From positions 124,001 through 188,000 of the forward strand of contig JAPTYO010000007.1 in NCBI GenBank assembly GCA_036873135.1: 64,000 bases of DNA. The letters are read 5' to 3'. Shown in pieces: positions 1 through 14,000 of the stretch. Position 1 is the first letter of the stretch, and each line of letters opens with the position of its first letter. The position numbers were made by a program, and so were the translations under genes. The stretch is from Clarkia xantiana subsp. parviflora (Eukaryota > Streptophyta > Magnoliopsida > Myrtales > Onagraceae). Under the pieces are notes generated by a model that did not search any database, had not been told where the DNA came from, and saw nothing but the letters and a program-made list of their open reading frames with translations.

Positions 1-3000
1 ATGGTTTAAATAATATGGCTCATAATTTTTCATTGTAATACTTACGCTTGCTTTATAAAAGTGTGATGGCAGTAATATAACACTCGGAGCACGTCTTGAG
101 GATATATTACCCTTTCTTAATGAAGCTGCAAATGCACTCCCAAGTTCTGAAAGAATATGTAGTTTCTGTCCAAACAATAACAAGAGACAAAGCATTATCT
201 CATTTTCTTTGAGAAATGCATGAGATCAGCTGAAATTATGATACATACAGAAGTGCTTTCAGCATCGGCAGCATCTTCGGCTTTCCCAATAGCTCGTAAT
301 AAACCAAACAAATAAGAGAATGTCTCAGTGACAAGGTCTGGGTTGCCGTTAACATTATCCTCATTGACTAAAGCCTCTATGAGGCAGAAAAGAGGGCTGC
401 AGATAACAAGAACTAAAAACAGTAAGTAGCATGAACTGCCTTTGCAGCAGAAAGTTTATCCACTTCAATAAGTACCTGCAGAAGCTAGCCAAAGGCTGTT
501 CATCCCGATGTTCATTGGAAGGGAAACCGGGATCGTGAGAGAGAACGTAAAGTAAGAAAACAACGGTATAAACTGGAAAATCTATCATTGAACCTCCTCC
601 CAGAGCAGAAGCCCTTCTGGCTTGAGCATCCTTATTGTATTGCTGGATAAAATCTGACAAATATTTTGAAGACTAGATACACCGTGTCAGTATGTATTGT
701 AATTTGAGAAAGAAACGGATGTCGAATAAAGAGTAGTGCATACCTCTTTCTGGATATCTTTGTTGCTATCTGAAGCAGCATATGCCAAAGCACATGCATA
801 ACTACTCGGTATATTATGCTCCGTCAGAAGCTTGAATATTTTTCCGATGAATGATCTCCTAAAAGAGAAGCAGGGATCCTGGACAAAAGGGGGGAAATAC
901 CATCAACACTTCTAATAAATAGTGTGACATGTACTTAACACCACTAAGCTGCTATTTAAGCTTAAATAATTTGAAACAATGATGTGAAATATTTAGTCAA
1001 ACAACAGAATGCGATGACAGATAGGCAATGATACAATCTTGGAAATACAAAAATGATCTCTACTAGAGAGGGCATGCATGTTCTGATAAAAGAATTCTGG
1101 CTCATATCTGAAACACAGTTATGGACCAACTAAATTTTATTAAACATATTTGCACTAGACATGATAACGGATATGTGTATCATGTCAAAGTAGCTAGAAA
1201 TGGCAGGGAAACTTCCTTTAAAGGTGCAAGGACTGCAAACTGGGAGCAAGATTAAAAGAGTAAGCACCTTTGCCATCAAAATGGTACAGCAAAATGTTTC
1301 TGGAGCTATATGTAGATCCCACCTCCTAGAAAGCCGTAGGACTGACTTTGCTGCAGCTAATCTCATCTGATCCCTGTCATTTTCACTGAGTATTGCAAAA
1401 ACAGCATAGAAAATCATCTATGGGAAGATCACTGGATACATATATTATTATACACACACTTATGAACGGAAATGCATGAAGCACACCAATAAGAAACAAG
1501 ATAGTCAAAAGATAATCAGTATAGCTCGTGTTAAGATGCACGAGAAAGATCCTTCGTGGGTCAAAATCTAAACACTTGGCAGCATTCAGATCCCATGAAA
1601 ATCAACAAATTCATACACTGAAGCAGTTAAAACAATCTTTAGACTAATCACGCTGATCCTACCTATAAAAGCAAGTGACATAAGAAGTTCACAAATCTAC
1701 AATAATTAATAGAAAGAACAGGAATAAACAACCAATGACAAGCACCTTGAAACGTCAATATCTGAAGTGTTGCCTGTTTGCAGTATCTTGAGCAATATTC
1801 TCAATAATGGATGATTGGAATCAGTTTCTTGGTGAGGCCGGAAACTCTTGACAAGGGTCTTGAGAGCGCATATCTGCAATAATAAGAAAATAAGACTATT
1901 TCTCAGAAGCTGGCACATGGACACCCAAACATGTGATTAACTACATATCCATGTCAAGAAAGCCATTTTTCTTTGACATGTCTAAATTAATTTACCCATA
2001 ATAGGATAACAAGTTTATGAAGCAAGCCAGAGTAGCGTAAGAAGTTTAATCTCGACAAAAAGCATCCCACCTAAAGGTTCAAGGTTCAACAGTTACCTAA
2101 AAAAACAAAAACAACTAAACATTTATAGAGCAAAGACTGATCTTTCTTATTCTACAAGCTTTTATTGTTATGCATCAAAGTGTGCTTTAAGCCCATCTAT
2201 CATTATGCAAGGGATCTAAAGAAACCTTCACATCTGCAAAAGGAGATGAAAATGTAATAATACTTGTACATAACTTTGACCATCTTATAGACATTAAAAT
2301 AAAAAACCAATCTGTTTTCTTATCAGCTCTTGAAATAACACAGCTTTCAGTTGACTGATGCCTTTTATCCAATGCAATTTTGCAGTCATAGTGACAACAT
2401 AAAGACTAAGGACTGATAGTCTGATAGCTCTCTTCCTGAAAGTGAGGCCACCTGTTTTAGGAGCTCCATCAGAAAAAGAGTACCATGTTACAAAAGAATG
2501 TAGAAATTTGCTGGGTTTAATACCAATTAGTTTGGGCTTTCAGAAGGATATTGACTTCCTAGAAAGTGTGTGTTTAGTTTCAGAAGAACAAATTAAAGCG
2601 TCAAGAAGCTTGATTTCTGCACAAGTACCTTCAATGTGCAGAGATTGCTGCAGTCAAAAGTGTCAATTGATGATATCAAATAATCAGATGGTGTCATCTG
2701 CAACCAAAGGCAATCCATGAAACCCATATGATTTATCCTACACATTCTCAAAAGAGTTATGAAATATCCATACGGAGCAATAATATTAGTGTTATGTATA
2801 TTTCTAACAGTTAGCTCACTTAGTACCTTAAAGATCTTTTTCAATATAAGTGGCTTGATCTGTCCATATACATCTGCATCTTCAGAAACTGAATGCTGCG
2901 CAATGCATCCCAAGGATTGCAACACGGTAGGTGTATTAATATCTTTGCACAGTCGATCCACTAGATGCTGAGAAAATGTAAAAATTAGACCGCAGAAAAA

Positions 3001-6000
3001 TAATGGTAATTGTATCTTTAAGTTACTTCCGTTTATGGACAGAAGTTTTAGTACAGACCCTTAGAGAAATCAAAAATTACATTCTTCAAAACAGTACCAG
3101 ATACTAGGATAAAATGGGTAGAATTTCTTCAAGTAGATTGGTTTCATGAATTAAAGTAAAAAACTGTAATATCACAAAAAAAGTGACGAATAGAAAAAAA
3201 AACTAAACAAACAGATAAGTTGTATATATGATTATGATGCAAATTCAAGGCTTAATCTAATACTAAACAACCAGTTCTTAATTCTCAATGCCTTCATTTG
3301 TTTTGAAGTATCTAAAACTCTACAATATTTATCCTGAAGATACAACCAATCCCTCATAATTAACTGTGCACAAGAGTAGCAGAAGCAAAATTCAAGAAAT
3401 AAAGCCAAAGCTTTCCATGCAGTAGTGTTAAAATTCACCTTGCATAATTCTGAAACAGTAGTTTCATCCGAAGATGATCCCGTGACTGCTGCTATTGCAG
3501 ACACAGCAACTTTTGATTGTTTGCGAGTTCCCTCAAGGCACATCATTTTCAAGACATGATAAATATCACTGCAGAATAACAAACCCTTACAGAAGTAACT
3601 GATCTAACTGAGAGATAATAAAATCCTAACAAGCTCTGGATATTAACTGTAATCTCTACTGAATAAAACTTGAAAGATGTGGCTTCTTATTAAGAAAGCC
3701 AGATCACCAAAACATCCAGCTGAAAAATGTGGAAACATATATTAAAAACAAGAAACTGCAGTCTTCTGAATGCTGCAAGTTGCAACCAGAGAAGAACTAT
3801 TTTTAAGCAAAGTGCAACAAAAAGAACTGTTTTGGGGTATTGACATTGCCCAGGAAGAAAATATATACTTAAGAACCAGCAACTAAATGATAGTCCGACT
3901 CTTCGAATGTATATAGTAGTGAAAGTATCAACCGGGGGGGTGTGAGAACAATGAGAGATGTAAGCCAAAAACACCACTGCACCATCAAACACAAAGTTTC
4001 TGTGGAATTACCTGAGTTTTACTGAGATCAGGGAACCAGCTTTTGCTATCACTTCAACAAGTTTATCACGAACTAGACCATTCTTCTCTAATAGCATGCA
4101 GAGTTTCTCCTCGGACCCTTTCAGGAGGTATGGGCAATAACCACTAATAGCCTAATCCAATACCACACCATCAAGAGTTATAGAACACTTGAAGCTTGAT
4201 AAACACAAAGCATCACGTGATCTATTAATAAGACCAGTACATGCATATGGACTTCCACAGAAGATTGGTTAACACTTAACAGGTACAGAGGTACTACACA
4301 GGGAAAACTTCCCAGCTCATCAGCCAACAGCTGATATATATTTGAAGTCCAAAAACATGCCAGAATATGAGGAGAAAACTAAAAAGTGGTTTATGTGGTA
4401 CAGCTACTACGTCTCAGTGCTAGCTTACTCAGTAGCACAAATATACTAAGTGTCGTGGTGAATTTTAGATTATTTATACGCGTTACTGCTTAGTATTTAA
4501 TAAGGCGATCCTGGAAAGGTTATGCAAAATGAATACACTTCCACTCCTATTCTCATTTTCTGATGATTAATAGCTCAAGCTTGAACAATGCATTGTTTGC
4601 TTTATAAATGGTTTGAGCTGTTGAGGTACTGGTAAAAGATATTAATAACATCTTAGACTAGAGCACAATATTATCAACATAAATCCAAAAGCAGAGAGAG
4701 GTAGTACATTGTGTTCTTACCAGAAGAAGTTGGGCAGATGAAATCTCCAATTCTGTGCTCCCAAACTTATCACCAGAAAGCTGATTGAGGATATATTTGA
4801 CATGTTCAATACCAAATATATTGTAAGCACATTTTAACCCAACAGCCCGTACAAGCTCAAAATCCGGGTGTCTGTCTCTCATCATTTCGATAAATTTATC
4901 CTATAGACAAATTAGAGCATAAGGAAATTAGTGACAAGTGAGTGAATGTAGACATATATATGCCATGTGAGAATTAAAATAAGCATTTGAGGTTGAATTA
5001 TGAGAGAGAGAGAGACATGTAAAAAGTTTCTCAACATCTGTTTAAAGCATCACGTAAATGACTCGCTGCCCAAATGCCCTCATAACCATTAAAACTAATT
5101 AACCATAAGGAACCCCGGTATGGCTGTTAGAGAGTAAAATGAAATAGCTGCCTCCAAAATAAAAAACGATAAGTGAGAACAAATTGAGGAAACTGCTGCA
5201 AGAAACCATTATAACATCTCATATTAAAGTGATACAGCAGATTAACACTGTTAGAGATAGAGATATATTATCTAGGGTTAGAGATATAATTAAGCTGTCA
5301 TTAAGGAGGTCAAGGAGCTGCCACTATATATAGTCTCCATTCTACCCTGAAGTGTTAAGGAATAACGGCTCTCTAATTGTAAGTCCTCATTCTCTAATCT
5401 AAGTTGAAGTGAATCGAACTTAAACATCCATCAATATGATTAATTAACAATGAAAAGGTCCTAACAAAGAGAAAAAGCAATATACAAACTTTTTCAGCAT
5501 CCGAATTCACAATTCTCATTTTCCGCAATGGTTTGTCAAGTGCATCAAAAATATGATTATCCTTCAGTTGGTCCAGCTTATCAAACCATTCTTCGGCTTG
5601 TACAGGAATCGGAAAGGACGCTGATAATTTTCTAAATATTGGAATTCTCTTTTCCCTTTTGTCTGATCCATTCACTTCCTGTACAGTTGAAAATTATCAG
5701 TGTGAATTAATCACAACTCATAACAACATATGCAACAAAGTAAAGTGCTAGGCTGGTTATTGTCTCCAAGTCCAAGTCATTCTCTGGTTAGTTGCCAAAA
5801 GTAGTAATAAGTAGTGAAGAAGCTACGGAATCTTTGCATTAGTCTCTGTGCATGCAGCCCAGATACATGCATGTTATGGATATAATTATCCATAATATAT
5901 TGGAATATATTATTATTAGTGATAATGTTAGATCTATTATTAGTGATAATATTAGATTTTATATTTCAGATTGTTATCTATTAGAATATCCTATCTGTTT

Positions 6001-8500
6001 AGATTGTACTGGTCTAGTCCTATATAAGGGACGCGGTATTGAATAAAAAAACAAGCAGAAAAGTTATTTCAATTATCTAGTTTTAGTTAGATTAGTTCTT
6101 AGATTAGATTAGTTTTTCGGGTTATCAAGACCCATAACAATGCACTGGAACAGGAGAGCACTCCTCTATTATGCAGTGCTACATTCAGCCCGAGTTCTTA
6201 GCTTGGACCCGCATAGGATAAATAAAGAGACTCTGCAAATTTTTATAAGATGAATAAGGTTGTCAGTTGCATCTTCTTCCACTATTACAAGCTTAAAACT
6301 TTCAGTTTAACAAACAAGTCCTATTTATGGGTCCAAGAAATACCTGAGGAAACTAAACAAAAAGGTTGCTCATCAATGAAACCACGACATGTCACATGTG
6401 CGATAAAATATATTCAGACCATCGCTAGAACAACGATAAAATATGTACCTTATCTTTCTTACGTAGTGCCAAATAGTGTTGCAAATCCATCTGAAACCTG
6501 ACATTAATATATGTTTTAATATCTATACCCAAACTTTCATGTTCTAAATGCATCATTTAAATTAGTTACCTTCGTTTCTGAGACAAAATGGAGCCCAGTG
6601 CTTTGATGTGCAAAGGTTTGAAAAGAGAAAACATGTGGATCCAATGCATTGTTTTCTCTGATGGTGAGAGTCGAGGAAATAATTCTTCAGCGAGAAGAAG
6701 CTCCATATGATGGGATCTGAAGTTATTGGTGTGTTAAGAAAAATAAAATGCAGTTAAATTCAAGGAAACAAGGCTGCAATACTACCTGAACTCCTTACAT
6801 TCTTTAGCATAACAGAGCATCAACACTTCACATGGAATCTTTTCAAAAAGACTGTCTATTGTCATGTGACCTACAGAACACTTGCTGCAATAATCGCGAT
6901 ATACTTCCATCAACTTCTTTAAGGCCTCCTTTCTAACTGTAGCCTGCATGACATAAATATGGAAACTATTTTAATCAACTTGAAGACTTATCCAATTTCC
7001 TTATGGGAAAGAAGTGCTAAATACCCAGACCTTTCTATCTCGAAGTCTCTCTATCACTTGAGATATTAGTTCTGGTGGAGTACGCTTTATATTACATCTG
7101 GCAAGCTCACAAGCAGTAGCTACAGCTTGTATTCTTACTCGATCATCAATATCAAGCATACGGCCTTCAAGTGCCACTGCAAATATCATGAATCCATAAT
7201 CAGCCCAGAGAATTGAAAGAATCAATTATTAAAGAAAAATTGTGTGAGTGTAGCCATTAAGATTGCTTACAGAGAAGCTCCCGTACTTCATTCCCGTACT
7301 GATTAGCCAGGTAGATATCCTTTATAAGTTTCAAACAATTCTTCCTTACTTCTGCAGACTTATCAGAGAATCTCTTGAGGAATTCCACAAAAAGTGAACG
7401 ATAGTCTTGTACAGCTCTGCCTTCAGGGACTACAAAAATCTTCCCGATGAGATTTATTGCTTTTATTCGAACATCAACTTGATCAGCCTACAAGAAACCA
7501 ACTAGGGTCACGGTTTCAAAAGATGCTAGAACCAACATAATCTTTTAATCATTCAAAAACTATTACTGTCTCATTCATACCAGTAATTCCTGCACCAAGT
7601 TTGGGATGATAGGAGAAAGCATTTGAGGAGAGCATAGAAATACTCTGTAAATAATTTGATGATAAGACTCTCTAAGTTCGCTCCCTTCAACATCTCTGTC
7701 TAATATGCAGGATGTCAAAAAACCACATATGAAAGGTCGTAGTTTTTCAGAGCAAGCCTGGATAACAAAGAACGCAAGCCGTGAAGAAGCTGAAGGTGTA
7801 CCCTGTATGCAAAAACATGCTCTAATTAGTATGGTGTCAAGAATCGTTCAGGTTTCATTTGAAAGCTATGAGGTTGTAAAAGGCCACGGTTTTTTTAGGC
7901 AAACCAGCAAAACAGATTTTAGATAATAAGGGTTAGATTAATACTAGCCTTTTTCTCCTTCAGAAGATTTCGCAAAATCACTTCCACAAGCTGCTGAGAA
8001 GCTTCCTCATTAATGATTTGTGTTATTATTGACAAGACATCATCAATCAAACTTTGTTGATGATGTTCTCTGTCAAATAGAAGAAAATTCAATCACATGA
8101 TGCTTCAAAATGGACATGAAATTACGAGATTTTATGTGTATCAACCCTGACATCCGTAGTTAGATACAATACAGTGTGCAAATCCTCTACAACAAAGATC
8201 AAATCATTAATTGACAAAGCCATATTAGATCTAAAGGATAAGCTTGAAAATGGATTTTCCACAGATGACGAACAGGGGTTCAATGGTTATCCACCCATCC
8301 TAAGCACACTAACTAACCTGGTGAAATGGAACCCAAACTTCAAGCATTCTAGTGCAGCTTAAAGTCAGGTTCTCTTCTCACTTGCGTACCTTACCCAGAT
8401 TCAAGGCAATTTTAGACACAGATGGAGTTATGAAGCTGACTTGGCCCGTTACAACTCTTAAATTACAGGACATAAGTAAAAGAAACACTTGCAACCTAGA

Positions 8501-8567
<67 letters not shown>

Positions 8568-10223
8568 CACAGCACAGAAAAGAGTATTAAACATCTGCAG
8601 AATCAGATCACTGCATGCAGCATCCAGCATTACAACACAGCATTTGCATCTCGAAAAAGTCTCCAAAATTTTAACCCTCTTTGAGAAATATGGGCTCCCG
8701 GTGTCTGCTAGTTCTGAAAACATGCTAATAAGAAGTCCAAAAATACCCTGCAACAAAAATAAGTATATGTAACTGGACAACAAGAGAATGTATAGGGAAC
8801 AACTGGATGAATAAAGTGCTAAATATTCATTACAGACTACTGGTGTTTCAGCAATATATGATTTAACTGGAAAAATACAAAAACTAGTGCTTGCATTCTG
8901 TGTTATTTTATGAGAAGACGTATGGATTAAGAAATAACAAATCTTCCCATTGACGATATTTTATCTGTTGGAGAACTCATGTAGAGCCATTTTACATGTC
9001 CGATCTGACTCAAATCCAAATAAAATATTCAAATATACCAGTTCACATCTATCATCACAGATAGTAAGAACTCCTTTTGATATAGAGTGTGCAGGAAATG
9101 AGGAAACAGTATCAGAATAAAATAGTTACCTTAAGACATTCATCTTCAAATGGCACTTCCGGGGCCATAAGACGGAAAATTTCAGTTGCGCAAATAGCTA
9201 TTAGAAGTTTGACATCCTTGTCCTTATGCAGAGCAAGGGAATGCTTGATAATCGCCTCTCTAAGAGGCTCTAAGGCTTCTTTCACTTTTTCAGCATCACC
9301 TTGTATCACCGAAGGTTGCTCCAACTGTGACAGTCCACTGACGGCTTCCTACAACATTGGGCAGAAAAATATGACTGAATACTACAGTTGACATTGAATA
9401 CCACAGTTGACATGGAACGTCTGGTAGAAAATAATTCTTTCAACTTTGAAGCTCAATCCTAGCATACAGAAAAAACAGTAATGACAACCCAAACCAAGAC
9501 ATCCAATAACTGAAAGAGAAATAAACTCAAATTACCAATGAACAAAAAACTAGTTCACTGTGACAAAAGGACTTGAAATCTAAAATTACTAACTGCCAAA
9601 CAGAAGGAAACCAAAATTGATTAATAAGAGAAACTGTACTTTACTACCCAAATACGTAATCCAGGGCTCCTGAGATAAATAATAAAAGCAATTCACACTT
9701 CCGGTCTGGATTTGCAAACTAATTCTTATACATAATAATAATAGAAGTACCCAAACTTCACATTTGGAGATCAAATTACTTTTGCTAAATAAGCTCAAAA
9801 GCTGTTACTACCCATTTAAGAAAACACAACCGTACATCAAAATTGTCATAATCTCAACATTTCAGTGTTGTGCAGAACAGAAACAAAACAACATTTCGTC
9901 TAACGATGGCCTGTACTTCAAATTCTCCAACAGAACAATCCATTCAGGCGAAACAGATGAACCAACAAAACCATCCATATACTTGAGATTGTCCAACAGA
10001 AAAGTGAAAATCATCACTACCATAAGGTCGGCCTTCACATAAAACCGCAAGCAAGCCCGGCTAAAATAGCAACTAGCATATTAAAAATGTGGAGAGAATG
10101 ATTGAATATACGAGTGCGTATGCTCACCTTGAGATTCTTGACGAGGAAATCCTTGCTGGAACGAGCCTGCTGAAGGATCCGGTGACCGACTTTTGAGACG
10201 AGTTGAAGAGAGGAATAGTCCAT
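1..10223 (-). CDS. PDS5: Sister chromatid cohesion protein PDS5 homolog (partial, 3' end off window)
   Basis: PDS5 is a HEAT-repeat protein that binds cohesin in the nucleus and regulates sister-chromatid cohesion. I could join 22 exons in frame: 10128-10223, 9130-9348, 8566-8747, 7949-8069, 7581-7802, 7271-7487, 7031-7176, 6786-6943, 6570-6716, 6449-6497, 5490-5678, 4721-4900, 4012-4151, 3439-3568, 2827-2967, 2629-2697, 1746-1873, 1268-1385, 744-878, 476-672, 249-396, 46-165, about 1,084 codons. Diagnostic stretches are [47 protein letters not shown] and [19 protein letters not shown]. They resemble the plant PDS5B-type proteins (Arabidopsis At1g77600) as I remember them. The start is the ATG at 10221-10223. 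The donor ending exon 7 could instead be 6 bases further on (exon to 7025), also in frame. Intron 4 uses a GC donor. The last residues and the stop lie left of base 1. Confidence 0.92.
8503..8564. repeat. (GA)31 dinucleotide microsatellite in PDS5 intron 3
   Basis: This is an uninterrupted GA run of about 62 bases. On the coding (minus) strand it reads as CT repeats that begin directly at the exon 3 splice donor (GT at 8564-8565), so the microsatellite is the first part of the intron. ORFs that read through it as Arg-Glu or Ser-Leu repeats are artefacts. Confidence 0.97.
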
Positions 10224-11040
10224 TGCTCCAAGACGGTGTGAGGAGAAACTCGATTCAGAGTTTCATGGATTGATGATGTCTGAGACTGAGCGAGCAGTAC
10301 TGAAACCGTGACTGGTTTTGAGTGGGGGTTTTGTCTTTTTGAGCTCTCCCGCCCCTCTTTAAATAAAATATTTAAAAAAAAAAAACTTTCATTCCCTTTT
10401 TCACATTTGCTCATGATTGGTTGCAATTAAATTTGAAATATAAATTTCAATATAACCATTCTTTTTTTCCCTAAGAACCATCTATTCCCATTCCGTTTAC
10501 TAAATTAATTTTCGTTTATAGCCCAAGAAGTTATGAATTCTGTTTAGATACAAACACAAATACTGAAAGTAGGAGTAACTGGGCTCCAGTAGTATCTTTT
10601 TTATCTGGGATTCAAGCGTACATTTCTCACTAAGTTATGAATTTCTTCTGCTGGGACTTTTTACAAATACATGACTAGCATGGATCGAGTGTCAATGTAA
10701 CCAGGAGCAGACTACACTACTACCTTCATTCACATGATTCAGTCCTTATTTGGAGATTGCTATACCAGTTGCTAAACTCTATAGACAAGCATTTGGAATC
10801 ATTTTGCCATCAATATTTGTATAATAACACAATCAATAGTCTCAAATGACCGCTACCCTAGAAGCTTCTCCTCAACAGCAAATTTAGATTTCTTTGTGCT
10901 TGGATTCCATTAATGCCTCATGATCATTAGTGTAGTAGTTGCAGTTGTGTAAACTCAAGCAAGATAGCTGCTGCTGCTGCTGCTGCTGCAGAGATATATT
11001 AATAAGGTCAGGGCTTTTAATTTTACCCTATATATATGTT
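10224..11040. other. Spacer: PDS5 leader/promoter and O-fucosyltransferase 3' flank
   Basis: This 0.8 kb lies between two genes on the minus strand. The part next to 10224 should hold the PDS5 leader and promoter, and the part next to 11040 the 3' UTR of the O-fucosyltransferase gene. I see no coding signal apart from short chance ORFs. The one distinct element is a short trinucleotide repeat at 10967-10989. Confidence 0.6.
10967..10989. repeat. (GCT)n trinucleotide microsatellite
   Basis: About seven and a half GCT units lie 50 bases past the stop codon of the O-fucosyltransferase gene, probably in its 3' UTR (read as AGC on the transcribed strand). Confidence 0.95.
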
Positions 11041-14000
11041 TCAGTCCGAAACCAACTCTTCCAACTCGGGTTCCTCATTGGTGGTGGTATCATAGTCCGT
11101 AGTTGGTTCAGTGACTTGATCTTGAATTCCATCTTGATCTTCTTCATCTGCATCGGGTAAATCGAGCTCAGTCTCACTATCTACATCATCCGCTATGTCT
11201 TCGATTTCTTCTCTTTCGGTGTCACCGCCTTGTCTCCCAATTTTTCTATGGACTGAATCTTTCTTTGCCTTCGCTTCAGAATCCTCGCATATGCATGAAG
11301 ACGGGTTTTGATGGAACTCACCCCTACCAGGTCTTGACTCCATTGGCTCCCCCATGAAGCCTTTTTGATACCTTCGAGCTCCCAATGCAAATTCATCCCA
11401 AGTCATGTTTGCTTTATTCATGAACAATCTTTGCAGTTTTCTTGCACTTGGTCTGATTGTGGGTTTGTGTCCAAAGTATCTCCTACAAAAAGGGAAATGT
11501 GAAAAAAGTGGCCTCAATTTTTTTTAAAAAAAATCGTAAGCAGTTTACAGAAATGGAAAAGATTTTATTTTCACTGTAATATCATACTTTGTGCTCAACT
11601 ATATTACCTTCTTCCAGTTAAAATTCTAGCCATGTTTCCATTGTTATTTGTGACAAAGACGTCGCTTTCATCACAAACCATAAAGTCCAGAGCAGCCATT
11701 CGCGATGAAAATGTAGCGAAAGGTTGTAATTCCTCTTTGGTGGCTATGGTTTCTTTCGTATGGAAATTTGGAAAGAGTGCTTTTAGAGGTGCCAATGATT
11801 CTTCTGCTCTATACACTTCACCAGATGCCACGTAAATATGCACGTCACTACCATATCCAAGTGCCCTCAACATTAACCCGACTTCTTCGGGTGTTAGGGG
11901 ACATCTGCCTTGTCTCCTTGCCTTTTCTGGGTTTTTTATCTACAAAGTTTGGATTTTTAGTTTTGCATAAGAGAATAAATGCAGGAAAGGCAGAAGTTTC
12001 GGGTTCTTTTAGCAATTAAATACTTACATGTAAAGTCTTCCACCTTTTGCGAATGGCACCAAGTTCTAGTCTTTCCCTTTCTCCTCCACCATAATCGCAT
12101 CCAGAGAAAGCAAGCATGTCGGGTTCGAACCTGTGAGACAATGTGCAAAATAGGAACTTATTTGTTGATCAACTGTTGATGCCAATTATCTTGACAAGAC
12201 AACAAAAATATACAATTACAGTGCAAGAATGATCATCCTTATGACAATTTCGCAGTAACTACAGCACTAACAGTTCAAAATGAAATTTTTTTAACAGCAA
12301 TATATGAAGAAAAGGTTCTTATAAATAATAAGATTTCAGTACCTTAGGTGCAAGGCGACGTAATGTCTGCCTTGCATCCTCATTCGGTTGACCAACGTTT
12401 CGCCCATTGAACGTATTGGCTCAGTGAACCTTAGAGCATGGTAGTTGACTCTACATCTTAATTTCTGCAGATCTGTACTCAACTTGTTTGCAAGTCTGTA
12501 ATCAAACTTGCCAAGCTGAACAACCTGTTGCAAGAATGTTGAAAATAATTAATGATCTCTTTAATGACGAAAAGAATGTTCTGGTAAAATTAAACGGAAA
12601 AGCCGCCTCTTAGCCCTCAAGAAAGGGAGCATCTCAATAGCATGGATAGACTTACCATAAATGGGCAGTTGACAGCAAAATTGCTATTAAACTTGGGTAG
12701 TATGCACAATTAGACAATATCTAAACGTATGCTTCTAGGAAAATCACTATCTTCAAGTTCACCATAATCGCTACATTATAACCCAATGACTTCTCCAATT
12801 CTTTAAACTAACAAAAATGAAAGCATAGTATAAGAACAAAACCAATGGGAATAGTCATGGGGAACTTACATGCCTTTTCAAAAGAACGGGTAAAACACGG
12901 TTTTGATAGCATTTTTCGTTGCATTTTCTTGGAACACGCATATTACGTGGAACCAGGGTCTTTCCTCCCTTCTTCAACACAGGCAGATTCTTTACGATGA
13001 TGACATCTTGTGAAAGAGATTTGATGAACCAATCCTCGTCAAAGATCTCAGAAAAATTACTGCAGAAACAAAGTACAAGAGACATAATTTATCATTCAAT
13101 GGATGACTAAAAGAAAAAGATATTTTTATGAGGAGGCTGACACGGGCAGACCACTAACACAGTAACATACTTTCGGTGAATAGAGAGATGGCATAAAATG
13201 AATACTAAGTGCATGACAAACCTAGACTGCTTTATCCAACATGGAGAAACTTTGTGTGAACCAGAAGAAAGAAAAAACGGTCAACAAGCACGTGACCAAC
13301 CTGGCATCCTTCCAGAAGGACTTCTGATCTAGTTTAGGCACAACAAGGGTGGCATTCAGAATACGAGCAGCTACAACAGCATCAGTAATCTGTCAAGGTA
13401 CAATACGAGAACTTGGAAAATTAAAGTACACCCAGTTATTGACATTCAAATGGGGTGTGTGGAGGATCATATAGTCAATAATTAACAATACTAAGCACTT
13501 AGTATGCTGACTCACTGTCAAGTAGAGAAGAGTGACTCAGTAACTCGAGATATGAACGAAGAACATGAAACAGACACCGACACAATTTGAAAACAAGGGC
13601 AAACCTTCGTCCTCTTCAAATGAATGCTTTCTCTTGGCCAAAAAAGAAATCTTTCTGGACCTAGCCTTTTTAAAGAAGTTTGTTCAACGATCTTTATGAG
13701 AATACGAGAAGTCCAGGAGAACTAACTTACTACATAGAAAAGAGAAAAAAAAAAAAAAATTGATATACGAGGATTGACAGACTAACTACCTGCTTAGGTT
13801 TGCTGTAGTGCAAAGAAAAATGACTTCTGCTATTCCTAGAATTCTAAACTTCCTAGGCAACTTCAAATGTACATTCAAGCATATAATAACCCAGATCTAA
13901 CTGTAATAAGTTCCAATACAAACTCAGCAGCTCATAAATGAAAAGAGAAGCCAAAACTAGTTCCATCCTGTTAAAATCACAGGATGTAAATGTAACAGGA

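Noticed and set aside
8352..8783. ORFs with long Arg-Glu or Ser-Leu repeats on both strands
   Set aside because: They translate the GA microsatellite in a PDS5 intron and its flanks.
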